The notes beneath the pieces are model-generated. The model was given only the letters and a program-made list of their open reading frames with translations, ran no database searches and was not told where the DNA came from. Positions 33,853 to 41,578 of a DNA stretch of 64,000 nt are shown here, in pieces; position 1 is the first letter of the stretch; every line of letters begins with the position of its first letter. Location of the stretch: contig NZ_JABWGN010000023.1 of the NCBI RefSeq assembly GCF_013363975.1, forward strand, positions 59,154-123,153, written 5' to 3'. The position numbers and the translations under genes are program-made. The DNA comes from Nonomuraea montanisoli (GTDB lineage: Bacteria > Actinomycetota > Actinomycetes > Streptosporangiales > Streptosporangiaceae).

Positions 33853-34268
33853 CACCGAGTTCCGGCACGGACCTCAACTGGCTGCTCGACGACCTGATCG
33901 GGCGCATCCCCGAGGCGGAGCACGCCATCGTGCTCTCCTCCGACGGTCTGCTCATGGCCTCCTCGGCGGCGCTGGAGCGCACCGACGGCGAGCACCTGTC
34001 CGCGGTGGCGTCGGGGCTGCAGAGCCTGGCCAAGGGCGTCTCCGAGCGGGTGGAGGGCGGCGCGATCAGGCAGACGGTGGTGGAGTGGCAGTCGCAGTTC
34101 CTCATCGTCACCAACGCGGGCCAGCGGGCCTGCCTGGCGGTCCTGTGCACGCGCCGCGCCGACATCGGGCTCGTGGCGTACGAGATGGCGATGCTGGTGG
34201 CGCGGGTCGGCCAGTACCTGACCTCGCCGGCGCGTGCCGGCGAGGCCGTGGCCGGGAGCGACAGGTGA
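33849..34268 (+). CDS. cvnB: Conservon roadblock/LC7-domain protein CvnB
   Basis: 139 residues from a GTG overlapping the cvnA stop. The sequence LNWLLDDLIGRIPEAEHAIVLSSDGLLMA followed by ASGLQSLAKG is the roadblock/LC7 fold that works as a GTPase-activating or scaffold partner of CvnD. Overlaps cvnC (GTGA), so translation is coupled. Confidence 0.95.
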   Translation: MTPSSGTDLNWLLDDLIGRIPEAEHAIVLSSDGLLMASSAALERTDGEHLSAVASGLQSLAKGVSERVEGGAIRQTVVEWQSQFLIVTNAGQRACLAVLCTRRADIGLVAYEMAMLVARVGQYLTSPARAGEAVAGSDR

Positions 34269-34642
34269 CGCCGCCGGAGGATCCCGTCGAGGAGCACTGG
34301 GTCGATCCGGAGATCATCCGGCCCTACGTGGTGACGCGTGGCCGCACCCGGCCCGCGCACGGCCGGTTCGACCTGATCTCGATGGCGCTCGCGGTGGGGC
34401 CGCTGCCGGGTCCGGATGCGGGGCTCGACCCCGAGCACCTGCGGATCCTCCAGCTTTGCCGCGAGCCCAAATCGGTGGCGGAGATCGCCGCACACCTGAA
34501 CCTGCCCGCGGGCACGATCCGCGTGCTGCTCGGCGATCTCTTCGACAGGGAGCTCGTCTCGGCCCAGGAACCGCAATCCGAGGTGGACATGCGTGACGTG
34601 AGGATGTACAGGGCGGTGCTCGATGGTCTTCGGTCGCTCTGA
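34265..34642 (+). CDS. cvnC: Conservon DUF742 protein CvnC
   Basis: 125 residues, GTG start overlapping cvnB. The pattern IRPYVVTRGRTRP near residue 18 and the winged-helix-like REPKSVAEIAAHLNLPAGTIRVLLGDL are characteristic of DUF742 proteins. In conservons this protein sits between CvnB and the GTPase. Its last 20 bp overlap cvnD. Confidence 0.95.
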   Translation: MTPPEDPVEEHWVDPEIIRPYVVTRGRTRPAHGRFDLISMALAVGPLPGPDAGLDPEHLRILQLCREPKSVAEIAAHLNLPAGTIRVLLGDLFDRELVSAQEPQSEVDMRDVRMYRAVLDGLRSL

Positions 34643-35210
34643 GCGCCCGCGCCTTCCCACGGCGATCAAGATCCTGATCGCCGGGGGCTTCGGCGCCGGC
34701 AAGACGACGATGGTGGGCGCGGTGTCAGAGACCCGGCCGCTGCGGACCGAGGAGGTCCTGACCGACCGCGGCATCGGCGTCGACGACATCTCCGCGGTGG
34801 AGGCCAAGCGGACCACGACCGTGGCCATGGACTTCGGCCGGATCACGCTGTCCAACGACTACGTCCTGTACCTGTTCGGCACGCCCGGCCAGGAGCGGTT
34901 CTGGTTCGTCTGGGACGAGCTGGCCGAGGGCGCGCTGGGCGCGGTGATCCTGGCCGACACCCGGCGCCTGGCCGACTGCTTCCCCTCGGTGGACTACTTC
35001 GAGCGGCGCGGCACGCCGTTCGTGGTGGCGGTCAACTGCTTCGAGGGGGCGCAGACGTTCGAGCTGGACGAGGTGCGCATGGCGTTGCAGCTCGACCCGT
35101 CGATCCCGATCGTGATGTGCGACGCGCGCAAGCGCGACTCCAGCCGGGAGGTGCTCATCACGCTGGTGAAGCACTCGGCCCGGCTGCGCGCCGAGCCGGT
35201 CGGCACCTGA
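34623..35210 (+). CDS. cvnD: Conservon small GTPase CvnD
   Basis: 195 residues. Ras-like motifs are visible: P-loop GGFGAGKTT (about 21-29), switch/G2 threonines in KRTTTVAMDFG and G3 GTPGQERF. The usual NKxD G4 motif is replaced by NCFEG, with CDARKRDS further on, as in other conservon GTPases. It ends the cvnABCD operon, and a strong hairpin follows. In Streptomyces, conservons influence differentiation and secondary metabolism, and some are linked to P450 and terpene cyclase genes, as here. Confidence 0.95.
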   Translation: MVFGRSERPRLPTAIKILIAGGFGAGKTTMVGAVSETRPLRTEEVLTDRGIGVDDISAVEAKRTTTVAMDFGRITLSNDYVLYLFGTPGQERFWFVWDELAEGALGAVILADTRRLADCFPSVDYFERRGTPFVVAVNCFEGAQTFELDEVRMALQLDPSIPIVMCDARKRDSSREVLITLVKHSARLRAEPVGT

Positions 35211-35226
35211 CGCCCCCGCCCCATGG

Positions 35227-35258
35227 CGCAGGGCCCAGCCGGATGGCCGGGCCCTGCG
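35227..35258. terminator. Hairpin between convergent cvnD and symporter genes
   Basis: CGCAGGGCCC (35227-35236) and GGGCCCTGCG (35249-35258) form a perfect 10-bp stem, extended by an inner AGCC/GGC(C) pairing. It lies between convergent stops 64 bp apart and probably terminates transcription from both sides. Confidence 0.8.
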
Positions 35259-35274
35259 TCGTTCGTGCGCCGGG

Positions 35275-36885
35275 TCAGTGCTCGGCGGCCTTCTCGGCGC
35301 CGACGCCGGTGAGCGAGCGGACCTCGATCTCGGCGTACTTGGCGGCGTTGTGCTCCTTGCTCAGCACGGTGCCGAGCCAGCCGCACAGGAAGCCGAGCGG
35401 GATCGAGATGATGCCCGGGTTGCTGAGCGGGAACCAGGCGAAGTCGGCGTCCTTGAACAGCGCGGTCGGCGACCCGGACACCACCGGCGAGAAGATCACC
35501 AGGATGAGCGCGGACACCAGGCCGCCGTAGATGGCGCTGACCGCGCCGGCGGTGTTGAACCTCTTCCAGAACAGGCTGTAGAGGATGGCCGGCAGGTTGC
35601 CGGAGGCGGCGACGGCGAAGGCCAGCGCCACCAGGAAGGCGACGTTCTGCCCCTGCGCCAGGATGCCGAGGCCGATCGAGACGGCGCCGATGACGAACGC
35701 GGAGATGCGGGCCACCAGCACCTCCTCGCGCTCGGAGACGTTGCCGCGCTTGAAGACGTGCGCGTACAGGTCGTGGGCGAAGCTGGAGGAGGAGGCCAGG
35801 GTGAGGCCCGCGACGACGGCCAGGATCGTGGCGAAGGCGACGGCGCCGATGAGCGCGAGCAGGATGGTGCCGCCCACCTCGCCGAGGAACGTCTCGCCGA
35901 CGGCCTTGGCCAGCAGTGGGGCGGCCGTGTTGCCCGCCTTGTCGGCGGCGGCGATGGCCTTGCTGCCGACCAGGGCGGCGGCGCCGAAGCCGAGGACGAG
36001 CGTGAGCAGGTAGAACACGCCGATGATGCCGATGCCCCACAGCACGGACTTGCGGGCGTCCTTGGCGGTGGGCACGGTGTAGAAGCGGATGAGGATGTGC
36101 GGCAGGCCGGCCGTGCCCAGCACGAGCGCGAGGCCGAGGCTGATCAGGTCGATCTTGCCGGCCAGCCCCTGGGCCTCGGTGCCGTACTTCAGGCCGGGGA
36201 TGAGGAAGTTGCCGCCCTTGCCGCTCTGGGTGGCGGCCTCGCCGAGCAGCGACGACAGGTTGAAGCCGTAGTGGCCGAGGACGAGGATCGTGATCAGCGC
36301 GGCGCCGCTCATGAGCAGCACGGCCTTGACGATCTGCACCCAGGTGGTGCCCTTCATGCCGCCGAACACCACGTACACGATCATCAGGGCGCCGACGCCG
36401 ACGATCGTCAGCGCCTTGCCGGACGGCGAGGTGATGCCGAGCAGCAGGCCGACCAGGGCGCCCGCGCCGACCATCTGGGCGAGCAGGTAGAAGATGCTCA
36501 CCGTGATCGTGGAGACGCCCGCGGCGGTGCGGACCGGGCGCGGGCTCATGCGGAAGGCCAGCACGTCGGCCATGGTGAACTTGCCGGAGTTGCGCATCAG
36601 CTCGGCGACCAGCAGCAGCGCCACCAGCCAGGCCACGAGGAAGCCGATCGAGTACAGGAACCCGTCGTACCCGGACAGGGCGATGATGCCGGCGATGCCG
36701 AGGAAGGAGGCGGCCGACATGTAGTCGCCGCCGATCGCCAGGCCGTTCTGCGCGCCGCTGAAGGACCGGCCGCCCGCGTAGTAGTCGGCGGCCGTCTTGG
36801 TCTGGCGGCTGGCCCAGAACGTGATGCCCAGGGTCAGCGCGACGAAGGCCAGGAAGAGCGTCGTGGCGAGCGCTTCGGAACTCAT
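35275..36885 (-). CDS. actP: Sodium:solute symporter, cation/acetate symporter (ActP/MctC-like)
   Basis: 536 residues with about 13 hydrophobic helices. Motifs of the SSS family acetate branch include DYYAGGRSFSGAQNGLAIGGDYMSA near the N-terminus and LGTAGLPHILIRFYT in the middle. The family imports acetate or other short monocarboxylates with Na+ or H+. It is co-transcribed with the upstream DUF485 gene (ATGA overlap), the usual yjcH-actP order. A CRP-like site precedes the operon. Exact substrate inferred. Confidence 0.93.
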   Translation of the reverse strand: MSSEALATTLFLAFVALTLGITFWASRQTKTAADYYAGGRSFSGAQNGLAIGGDYMSAASFLGIAGIIALSGYDGFLYSIGFLVAWLVALLLVAELMRNSGKFTMADVLAFRMSPRPVRTAAGVSTITVSIFYLLAQMVGAGALVGLLLGITSPSGKALTIVGVGALMIVYVVFGGMKGTTWVQIVKAVLLMSGAALITILVLGHYGFNLSSLLGEAATQSGKGGNFLIPGLKYGTEAQGLAGKIDLISLGLALVLGTAGLPHILIRFYTVPTAKDARKSVLWGIGIIGVFYLLTLVLGFGAAALVGSKAIAAADKAGNTAAPLLAKAVGETFLGEVGGTILLALIGAVAFATILAVVAGLTLASSSSFAHDLYAHVFKRGNVSEREEVLVARISAFVIGAVSIGLGILAQGQNVAFLVALAFAVAASGNLPAILYSLFWKRFNTAGAVSAIYGGLVSALILVIFSPVVSGSPTALFKDADFAWFPLSNPGIISIPLGFLCGWLGTVLSKEHNAAKYAEIEVRSLTGVGAEKAAEH

Positions 36886-37211
36886 CGGGTCTTCTCCTCG
36901 ACCTCGTGGCGGAGCTTGTCGGCGATCGGGTCGAGCTTCTTCTCGGCGTGCCGCGCGTACGCCCAGGCGATCCAGAACGTCGACACGAACTGGAGCAGAC
37001 CGAAGACAAGGGCGACGTTGATGTTGCCGAACAACTTGATGCCCATGAAGTCGCGGGCGAAGCCGGACAGCACGACGTACAGCAGGTACCAGGTCAGGAA
37101 CGCCACGGTCATCGGGAACGTCCAGCGGCGGAAGCGCCGCTTCAGGTCCTGGAACTCGCCGCTCGTCTGCATCTGCTCATAAACGGACGCGTCATGTTCT
37201 TGAGTCGTCAT
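36882..37211 (-). CDS. DUF485 small membrane protein, symporter partner
   Basis: 109 residues from an ATG with GGAGG six bases upstream. Two transmembrane helices (FPMTVAFLTWYLLYVVLS and VALVFGLLQFVSTFWIAWAYA) are linked by a short loop, with a charged C-terminus: the DUF485/YjcH pattern. Encoded directly upstream of the symporter and overlapping it, it is presumed to help symporter assembly or activity. Confidence 0.92.
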   Translation of the reverse strand: MTTQEHDASVYEQMQTSGEFQDLKRRFRRWTFPMTVAFLTWYLLYVVLSGFARDFMGIKLFGNINVALVFGLLQFVSTFWIAWAYARHAEKKLDPIADKLRHEVEEKTR

Positions 37212-37223
37212 GGAGACCTCCAC

Positions 37224-37239
37224 TGTGATGCGGATCACG
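37224..37239 (-). promoter_or_regulatory. CRP-like site upstream of the DUF485-symporter operon
   Basis: TGTGATGCGGATCACG matches TGTGA-N6-TCACA in nine of ten fixed positions. It sits 13 bp upstream of the DUF485 start codon. Acetate permease operons are CRP targets in other bacteria, so cAMP-type control is plausible. Confidence 0.5.
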
Positions 37240-37297
37240 CACACCGTAAGAGCGCAACCTATCCGTAGTGGAGGGCTCACAGGGGGTCGTTCGGCGA

Positions 37298-37316
37298 GCC
37301 GCCGCGGCACGGCGGC
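37298..37316 (-). terminator. Possible terminator hairpin after the sugar ABC operon
   Basis: GCCGCCG and CGGCGGC form a 7-bp stem with a 5-base loop, about 60 bp after the permease stop on the minus strand. No T-run is present, so support is weak. Confidence 0.35.
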
Positions 37317-37377
37317 CAACCGTGCGGCGCTTGCGATGAAAGGTCCCATTCGCGCGACGAACGGTCGCCTCCCGGCC

Positions 37378-38193
37378 TCACCCCTTGACGGCGCCCGCGG
37401 TGAGCCCCTCCACGATGTAGCGCCGGATCACGGCGAAGAGCACCAGCGTCGGGATCACCGACACCACCGTCGCCGCGGCCATCGACCCCCAGTCGATGTC
37501 GTACTGGGTGATGAAGGAGTTCATCGCCACCGGGATCGTCTTGGCGTCCTCGCTGTCGATGAACGTGATGGCCAGGAACAGCTCGTTCCAGCACTGCACG
37601 AACGCGAAGATGAACGTCGCCGCGATGCCCGGCAGCATGACCGGGATCACCACGCGCACCATCGCCGCCAGCCGGGAGGCGCCGTCCACCTGCGCCGCCT
37701 CCTCCAGCGCGACCGGGATCCGCTCGTAGAAGCCGCGCATGATGATCGTGGAGAACGGCACCAGCATGGCGACGTACACGACCATGAGCCCCGCCAGGTG
37801 GTTGAGCAGGCCGAGGTCGGACATCAGCAGGTAGAGCGGCCCGAGCGCGATGAACAACGGGATCATCTGCGTGACGAGGAACGCCAGCATCAGCGCGCCC
37901 CGGCCGGGGAAGGAGAAGCGGGCCAGCGTGTAGCCGCCGAGCACCCCGATCGCGGTGACGGCCGCCGCCGCGGCCAGCGAGACGAGCAGGCTGTTGAGCA
38001 GGTACGCGCCGAAGTCGGCGAAGGAGAACAGGTCCGCGTAGTGCTCGAAGGTCACCTCGCCCGGCCAGTACCGCAGCGGCATGGCGAAGATCTCCGCCTT
38101 GGGCTTGAGCGAGGTGACGGTGATCCAGTACAGCGGGAACAGCGTGATCAGCAGCCAGACGGCCAGCACGGTCCCCTTGGCCAGGCGTCTCAT
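37378..38193 (-). CDS. Carbohydrate ABC transporter permease (MalG/CUT1 type)
   Basis: 271 residues with six hydrophobic helices. The EAA loop reads EEAAQVDGASRLAAMVRVVIP (about 185-205), the contact site for the ATPase. GAGAGG precedes the ATG, and the start overlaps the previous permease (ATGA). It forms the inner-membrane channel with its neighbour. No ATPase gene is present, as is common for actinobacterial CUT1 systems that share MsiK. Confidence 0.93.
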   Translation of the reverse strand: MRRLAKGTVLAVWLLITLFPLYWITVTSLKPKAEIFAMPLRYWPGEVTFEHYADLFSFADFGAYLLNSLLVSLAAAAAVTAIGVLGGYTLARFSFPGRGALMLAFLVTQMIPLFIALGPLYLLMSDLGLLNHLAGLMVVYVAMLVPFSTIIMRGFYERIPVALEEAAQVDGASRLAAMVRVVIPVMLPGIAATFIFAFVQCWNELFLAITFIDSEDAKTIPVAMNSFITQYDIDWGSMAAATVVSVIPTLVLFAVIRRYIVEGLTAGAVKG

Positions 38194-39098
38194 CGGGACC
38201 TCTCGAATCGGGTGGCGTTCAGGTAGAAGACGCTGAAGGCGAGCAGCAGGCCGAGGACGAGCATCCCGACCGCCCCGGCGCGGCCGTAGTCGCCGCCGAT
38301 GACCTGCTGGATGAGGAACGTGGTGATGATGTCGGTGCTGCCCGCCGGGCCGCCGCCGGTCATCGCGTAGATGAGGTCGGGGAAGTTGAGGATCCAGATG
38401 ATCCGCAGCAGCACGATCAGCGCCAGCGTCGGGCGGATGTGCGGCAGCGTCACGTGCCAGAACTGCCGCAGCCGGGAGGCGCCGTCCACCGACGCCGCCT
38501 CGTACAGCTCGGCCGGCACCGACTGCAGCGCCGCCATGATCATGATGGCGAAGAACGTCACGCCGTACCAGACGTTGGCCACGATCACCGACGTCATCGC
38601 CCAGCCCGGCGTGGCCAGGAACCCGATCCGCTCGTCGATGATCCCGGCCTTCAGCAGCAGGTCGTTGACCACGCCGAACTGCCCGTTGAACATCCATCGC
38701 CACAGCAGCCCGATGAGGAAGCCGGACATCGCCCATGGGAAGAACACCCACGCCTGGTAGAGCCCGCGGCCCCGGAAGTGCCGGCGCAGCAGCAGCGCCA
38801 GACCGAAGCCGAGGAAGAACTGGAAGAACAGCGAGACCGCCACCCAGGTGCCGGTGTTGCGCAGCGCCGTCCAGAACCGGTCCTCCGCCAGCACCGCCCG
38901 GAAGTTGTCCAGCCCGACGAACGGCGTCGAGGTGATGTCGAACAGGTTGTAGCGCTGGAAGGCGATGACCGCGCCGCGGATCATCGGGTAGTACGTGAAC
39001 AGCAGCACGAACACCGCGCCCGGCAGCAGGCACAGCGCGACGAACCTGGCCTTGCGCCCGGTGAAGGCGGGACGTGCGGCCTGTGCGGCCTGGCTCAT
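38190..39098 (-). CDS. Carbohydrate ABC transporter permease (MalF/CUT1 type)
   Basis: 302 residues with a cytoplasmic N-terminus, six helices and the EAA loop ELYEAASVDGASRLRQFWHVT (about 205-225). It overlaps the binding-protein gene upstream and the second permease downstream by 4 bp each, so the three are translated together. Likely a heterodimer partner of the MalG-type permease. Confidence 0.93.
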   Translation of the reverse strand: MSQAAQAARPAFTGRKARFVALCLLPGAVFVLLFTYYPMIRGAVIAFQRYNLFDITSTPFVGLDNFRAVLAEDRFWTALRNTGTWVAVSLFFQFFLGFGLALLLRRHFRGRGLYQAWVFFPWAMSGFLIGLLWRWMFNGQFGVVNDLLLKAGIIDERIGFLATPGWAMTSVIVANVWYGVTFFAIMIMAALQSVPAELYEAASVDGASRLRQFWHVTLPHIRPTLALIVLLRIIWILNFPDLIYAMTGGGPAGSTDIITTFLIQQVIGGDYGRAGAVGMLVLGLLLAFSVFYLNATRFERSR

Positions 39099-40357
39099 GA
39101 GACCTTCTTCGCCTGGTCCGCCCAGAACGCGTCCCACGCCTTCAGCACCTCGGCGACGGTCTTCTTGCCGGTGATGAGCGCCTGGACGTCACGGTCGGAG
39201 TCGGTGATGAACTGGCTCCAGCCCGGGTAGTCGACCGGCCGGACCGTGATGACCTGCTTCGGGTCCTGCTGCGCCTCCAGGTACGCCTTCCACGCGCCCT
39301 GCGAGAACTGCGGGTCGCTCTGCGCCTGCCTGGAGATCGGGATGAGGGAGTTGCCCTTGGCGAAGGCGATGCTCTGCTTGGCCTCCGACAGGTACTGCAC
39401 GAGCTTGACGGCCTCCTTCTGGTGCGTGCTGAAGGAGGTGACGCCCCAGCCGGCGTAGCCGACCGGCTGGAAGGCGTAGCCGGACGGGCCCTTCGGGATG
39501 GGGGCCGTGGACCACGCCTTGACCCCGCTCTCCTCGACCGTCTTGATGACCTCCGGGTCCTGGATGAGCATGCCGGTGACGCCGGAGGTGAAGCCCTGGA
39601 CCATCTCGGGGTAACCCCAGGAGACCGAGTCGGGCGGCGACGCCTCCTTGAAGATCTTCACGTAGAGGTCGAGGGCCTGCGCGGCCTCGGGGGTCGAGAA
39701 GATCGTCCGCTTGTCCTTGAGGAAGAACGACTTCTGCGGGTCGAGGGCCTCGCCGTTGTACGCGCTGATCATCTGGACCGCGTAGTCGGCGCCGCCCTTG
39801 CCGCCCCGGAAGGAGTAGCCGAACCGGTCGCCGGAGGTCATCTTCTTGCCGGCCTCGTACAGCTCCTGCCAGGTCTTCGGCGGCTGGGCGAGGCCCCAGT
39901 CGGTGCGGTAGAACAGCGTGCGCTGGTAGAAGCCGTACGGGTAGAGGTAGGCCTTGCCGCCGACCTCCACGGCCTTCTTCTGGGCCAGCTCGGTCAGGTC
40001 GGACCAGCCGGCCCACTGCGTGGTGGGCAGCTCGGCCAGCCAGCCGTTGTTGGAGAAGGACTTGGCCGTGTGGTCACGGACCTCCAGCACGTCCAGGTCC
40101 TTCTTCGTCTGCAGGATCTGGGTGATCTTCTGGTCGGCGCTGTCCAGCGGGGGCGAGACGAGCTCCACCTCCACGCCCGGGTTCGCCTTCTCGAAGCCCT
40201 CGATCAAGGTCTTGATCAGCTTGGTCCGCTCCGGGCTGGTCAGGCTCTCGATCATGCGCAGCTTCACCTCCCCCGAGGAGGAGCCGGAGCCGCAGCCCGC
40301 GAGAAGGAGGGCCGTGGTCACGGCCACGGCCGAAGTGGACAAGAGGGGGGTTTTCAT
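39095..40357 (-). CDS. Extracellular solute-binding lipoprotein (CUT1)
   Basis: 420 residues. A lipoprotein signal ends in the lipobox LLAGC (C22), then a Gly/Ser linker. The mature part is a family 1 solute-binding protein (FEKANPGVEVELV near the N-terminus). CGGAGG precedes the ATG. It captures an oligosaccharide or sugar derivative outside the cell and delivers it to the two permeases. A LacI-type palindrome lies 21 bp upstream of the start, so sugar-dependent derepression is likely. The sugar cannot be read from sequence. Confidence 0.93.
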   Translation of the reverse strand: MKTPLLSTSAVAVTTALLLAGCGSGSSSGEVKLRMIESLTSPERTKLIKTLIEGFEKANPGVEVELVSPPLDSADQKITQILQTKKDLDVLEVRDHTAKSFSNNGWLAELPTTQWAGWSDLTELAQKKAVEVGGKAYLYPYGFYQRTLFYRTDWGLAQPPKTWQELYEAGKKMTSGDRFGYSFRGGKGGADYAVQMISAYNGEALDPQKSFFLKDKRTIFSTPEAAQALDLYVKIFKEASPPDSVSWGYPEMVQGFTSGVTGMLIQDPEVIKTVEESGVKAWSTAPIPKGPSGYAFQPVGYAGWGVTSFSTHQKEAVKLVQYLSEAKQSIAFAKGNSLIPISRQAQSDPQFSQGAWKAYLEAQQDPKQVITVRPVDYPGWSQFITDSDRDVQALITGKKTVAEVLKAWDAFWADQAKKVS

Positions 40358-40377
40358 CGGTGCCTCCGCACGGTATG

Positions 40378-40391
40378 AGACAGCGCTGTCA
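40378..40391. promoter_or_regulatory. LacI-type operator upstream of the binding-protein gene
   Basis: AGACAGCGCTGTCA contains the perfect 12-bp palindrome GACAGCGCTGTC with central CG, the signature of LacI/GalR operators. It lies in the 43-bp gap between the PLP enzyme gene and the binding-protein gene. A near-identical site occurs at 41153. Confidence 0.75.
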
Positions 40392-40400
40392 GCGTGGTGG

Positions 40401-41564
40401 TTACGCTAGGCGACCGACCCCCTCCAGCGCCAGCCCCAGGTCCTTGATCAATGTGTCGGCCGGCTCCAGGCCCACCGACAGCCGTACGAGCCCGACGGGG
40501 ATGCCCATGGTGGCCCGCACGCTCTCCTCGACCGACAGCGCCGGCGCGTTGACCAGGCTCTCGAAGCCGCCCCACGACACCCCGACGCGGAAGTGCCGCA
40601 GCAGGTCGATGAAGGCCCCGACCTCCTCGCGCGACTCGGTGTCGAGCTCCAGGCTGAACAGGCTGGAGAAGCCCGACATCTGCCGCGCGGCCAGCGCGTG
40701 CCCCGGGTGCGAGGGGAGCCCGGGGTGGTTGACGCGCCGCACGGCCGGATGGTCGTCGAGGAAGCTCGCCACCGCGAGCCCGCGCTCCTGGTGGGCGGCC
40801 ATCCGCACGGGCAGCGTGCGCAGCCCCTTGATGACCTTGGCGGCGTCGTGCGGGGACATGGCGGCGCCGTAGAGCTGGTACTCGGTCAGCGCGAGCGGCC
40901 TGATCAGCCGCGACGGGCCGGCCACCACGCCGCCGACGAGGTCGCTGTGACCGCCCACGTACTTCGACAGCGAGGTGACCACCAGGTCGACACCCATGGT
41001 GATCGGCTTCTGGAAGATCGGGGTGGACCAGGTGTTGTCCATCACCGTCACCAGGCCGCGCTCGGCCGCCCAGGCCGTGACGGCGGGGATGTCGAAGACC
41101 TCGTAGCGCATGTAGGAGGGCGACTCGAAGTACAGTAGACGGGTGGTCTCTCTGATAGCGCTGTCACCACTGGCGAGATCGTCGACGTGCGTATGCGTGA
41201 CGCCGAACTTCTCCAGGTAACGCAGGAACTGGGTGGTCGGCCCGTAGACCGCGCCCAGCACCAGCACGTGGTCGCCCGCCGACACCAGCGACGAGATCGT
41301 CGCCGAGATGGCGCCCATCCCGGAGGCGAAGCACTTGGCCCGCTCGGCCCGCTCCAGTGCCGCCAGTTTGCGCTGCGCGAGGTCCACGGTCGGGTTGGTG
41401 CCGCGCCAGTAGACGTAGCGCTCGTCCTCGTTCCTGATGGCCTCGCCGAGCTCGGCGGCGCTGGCGAAGGTGAACAGCGAGTTCTCGAACACCGGCGGGT
41501 TGACCGCGCCCAGCATCCACGGTTCGTCCTCGCCCAGCCGGCCACAGATCCATTCATCGTCCAT
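40401..41564 (-). CDS. PLP-dependent Cys/Met-metabolism enzyme (cystathionine gamma-synthase/lyase-like)
   Basis: 387 residues. The PLP-binding lysine is K201 in TSLSKYVGGHSD; D176 in MDNTWSTP pairs with the pyridine nitrogen; SGMGAISATI binds phosphate. These mark the Cys/Met metabolism family, which carries out gamma-synthase, gamma-lyase or beta-lyase reactions on sulfur amino acids. The N-terminus is 10-20 residues different from classical members. It precedes the sugar ABC genes on the same strand and diverges from the LacI gene by only 14 bp. Upstream, TACTGT lies six bases before the ATG, consistent with a leaderless message. The link to a sugar transporter is unusual. Confidence 0.9.
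   Translation of the reverse strand: MDDEWICGRLGEDEPWMLGAVNPPVFENSLFTFASAAELGEAIRNEDERYVYWRGTNPTVDLAQRKLAALERAERAKCFASGMGAISATISSLVSAGDHVLVLGAVYGPTTQFLRYLEKFGVTHTHVDDLASGDSAIRETTRLLYFESPSYMRYEVFDIPAVTAWAAERGLVTVMDNTWSTPIFQKPITMGVDLVVTSLSKYVGGHSDLVGGVVAGPSRLIRPLALTEYQLYGAAMSPHDAAKVIKGLRTLPVRMAAHQERGLAVASFLDDHPAVRRVNHPGLPSHPGHALAARQMSGFSSLFSLELDTESREEVGAFIDLLRHFRVGVSWGGFESLVNAPALSVEESVRATMGIPVGLVRLSVGLEPADTLIKDLGLALEGVGRLA
41153..41166. promoter_or_regulatory. Intragenic LacI-type operator in the PLP enzyme gene
   Basis: TGATAGCGCTGTCA differs from a perfect 14-bp palindrome at one position pair and shares its core with the site at 40378, 775 bp away. It lies inside the PLP enzyme coding region (codons for GDSAI). 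A weaker half-site, TGACAGCGC, covers the lacI start codon at 41580. Confidence 0.55.
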
Positions 41565-41578
41565 GGGGGCACAGTAGT

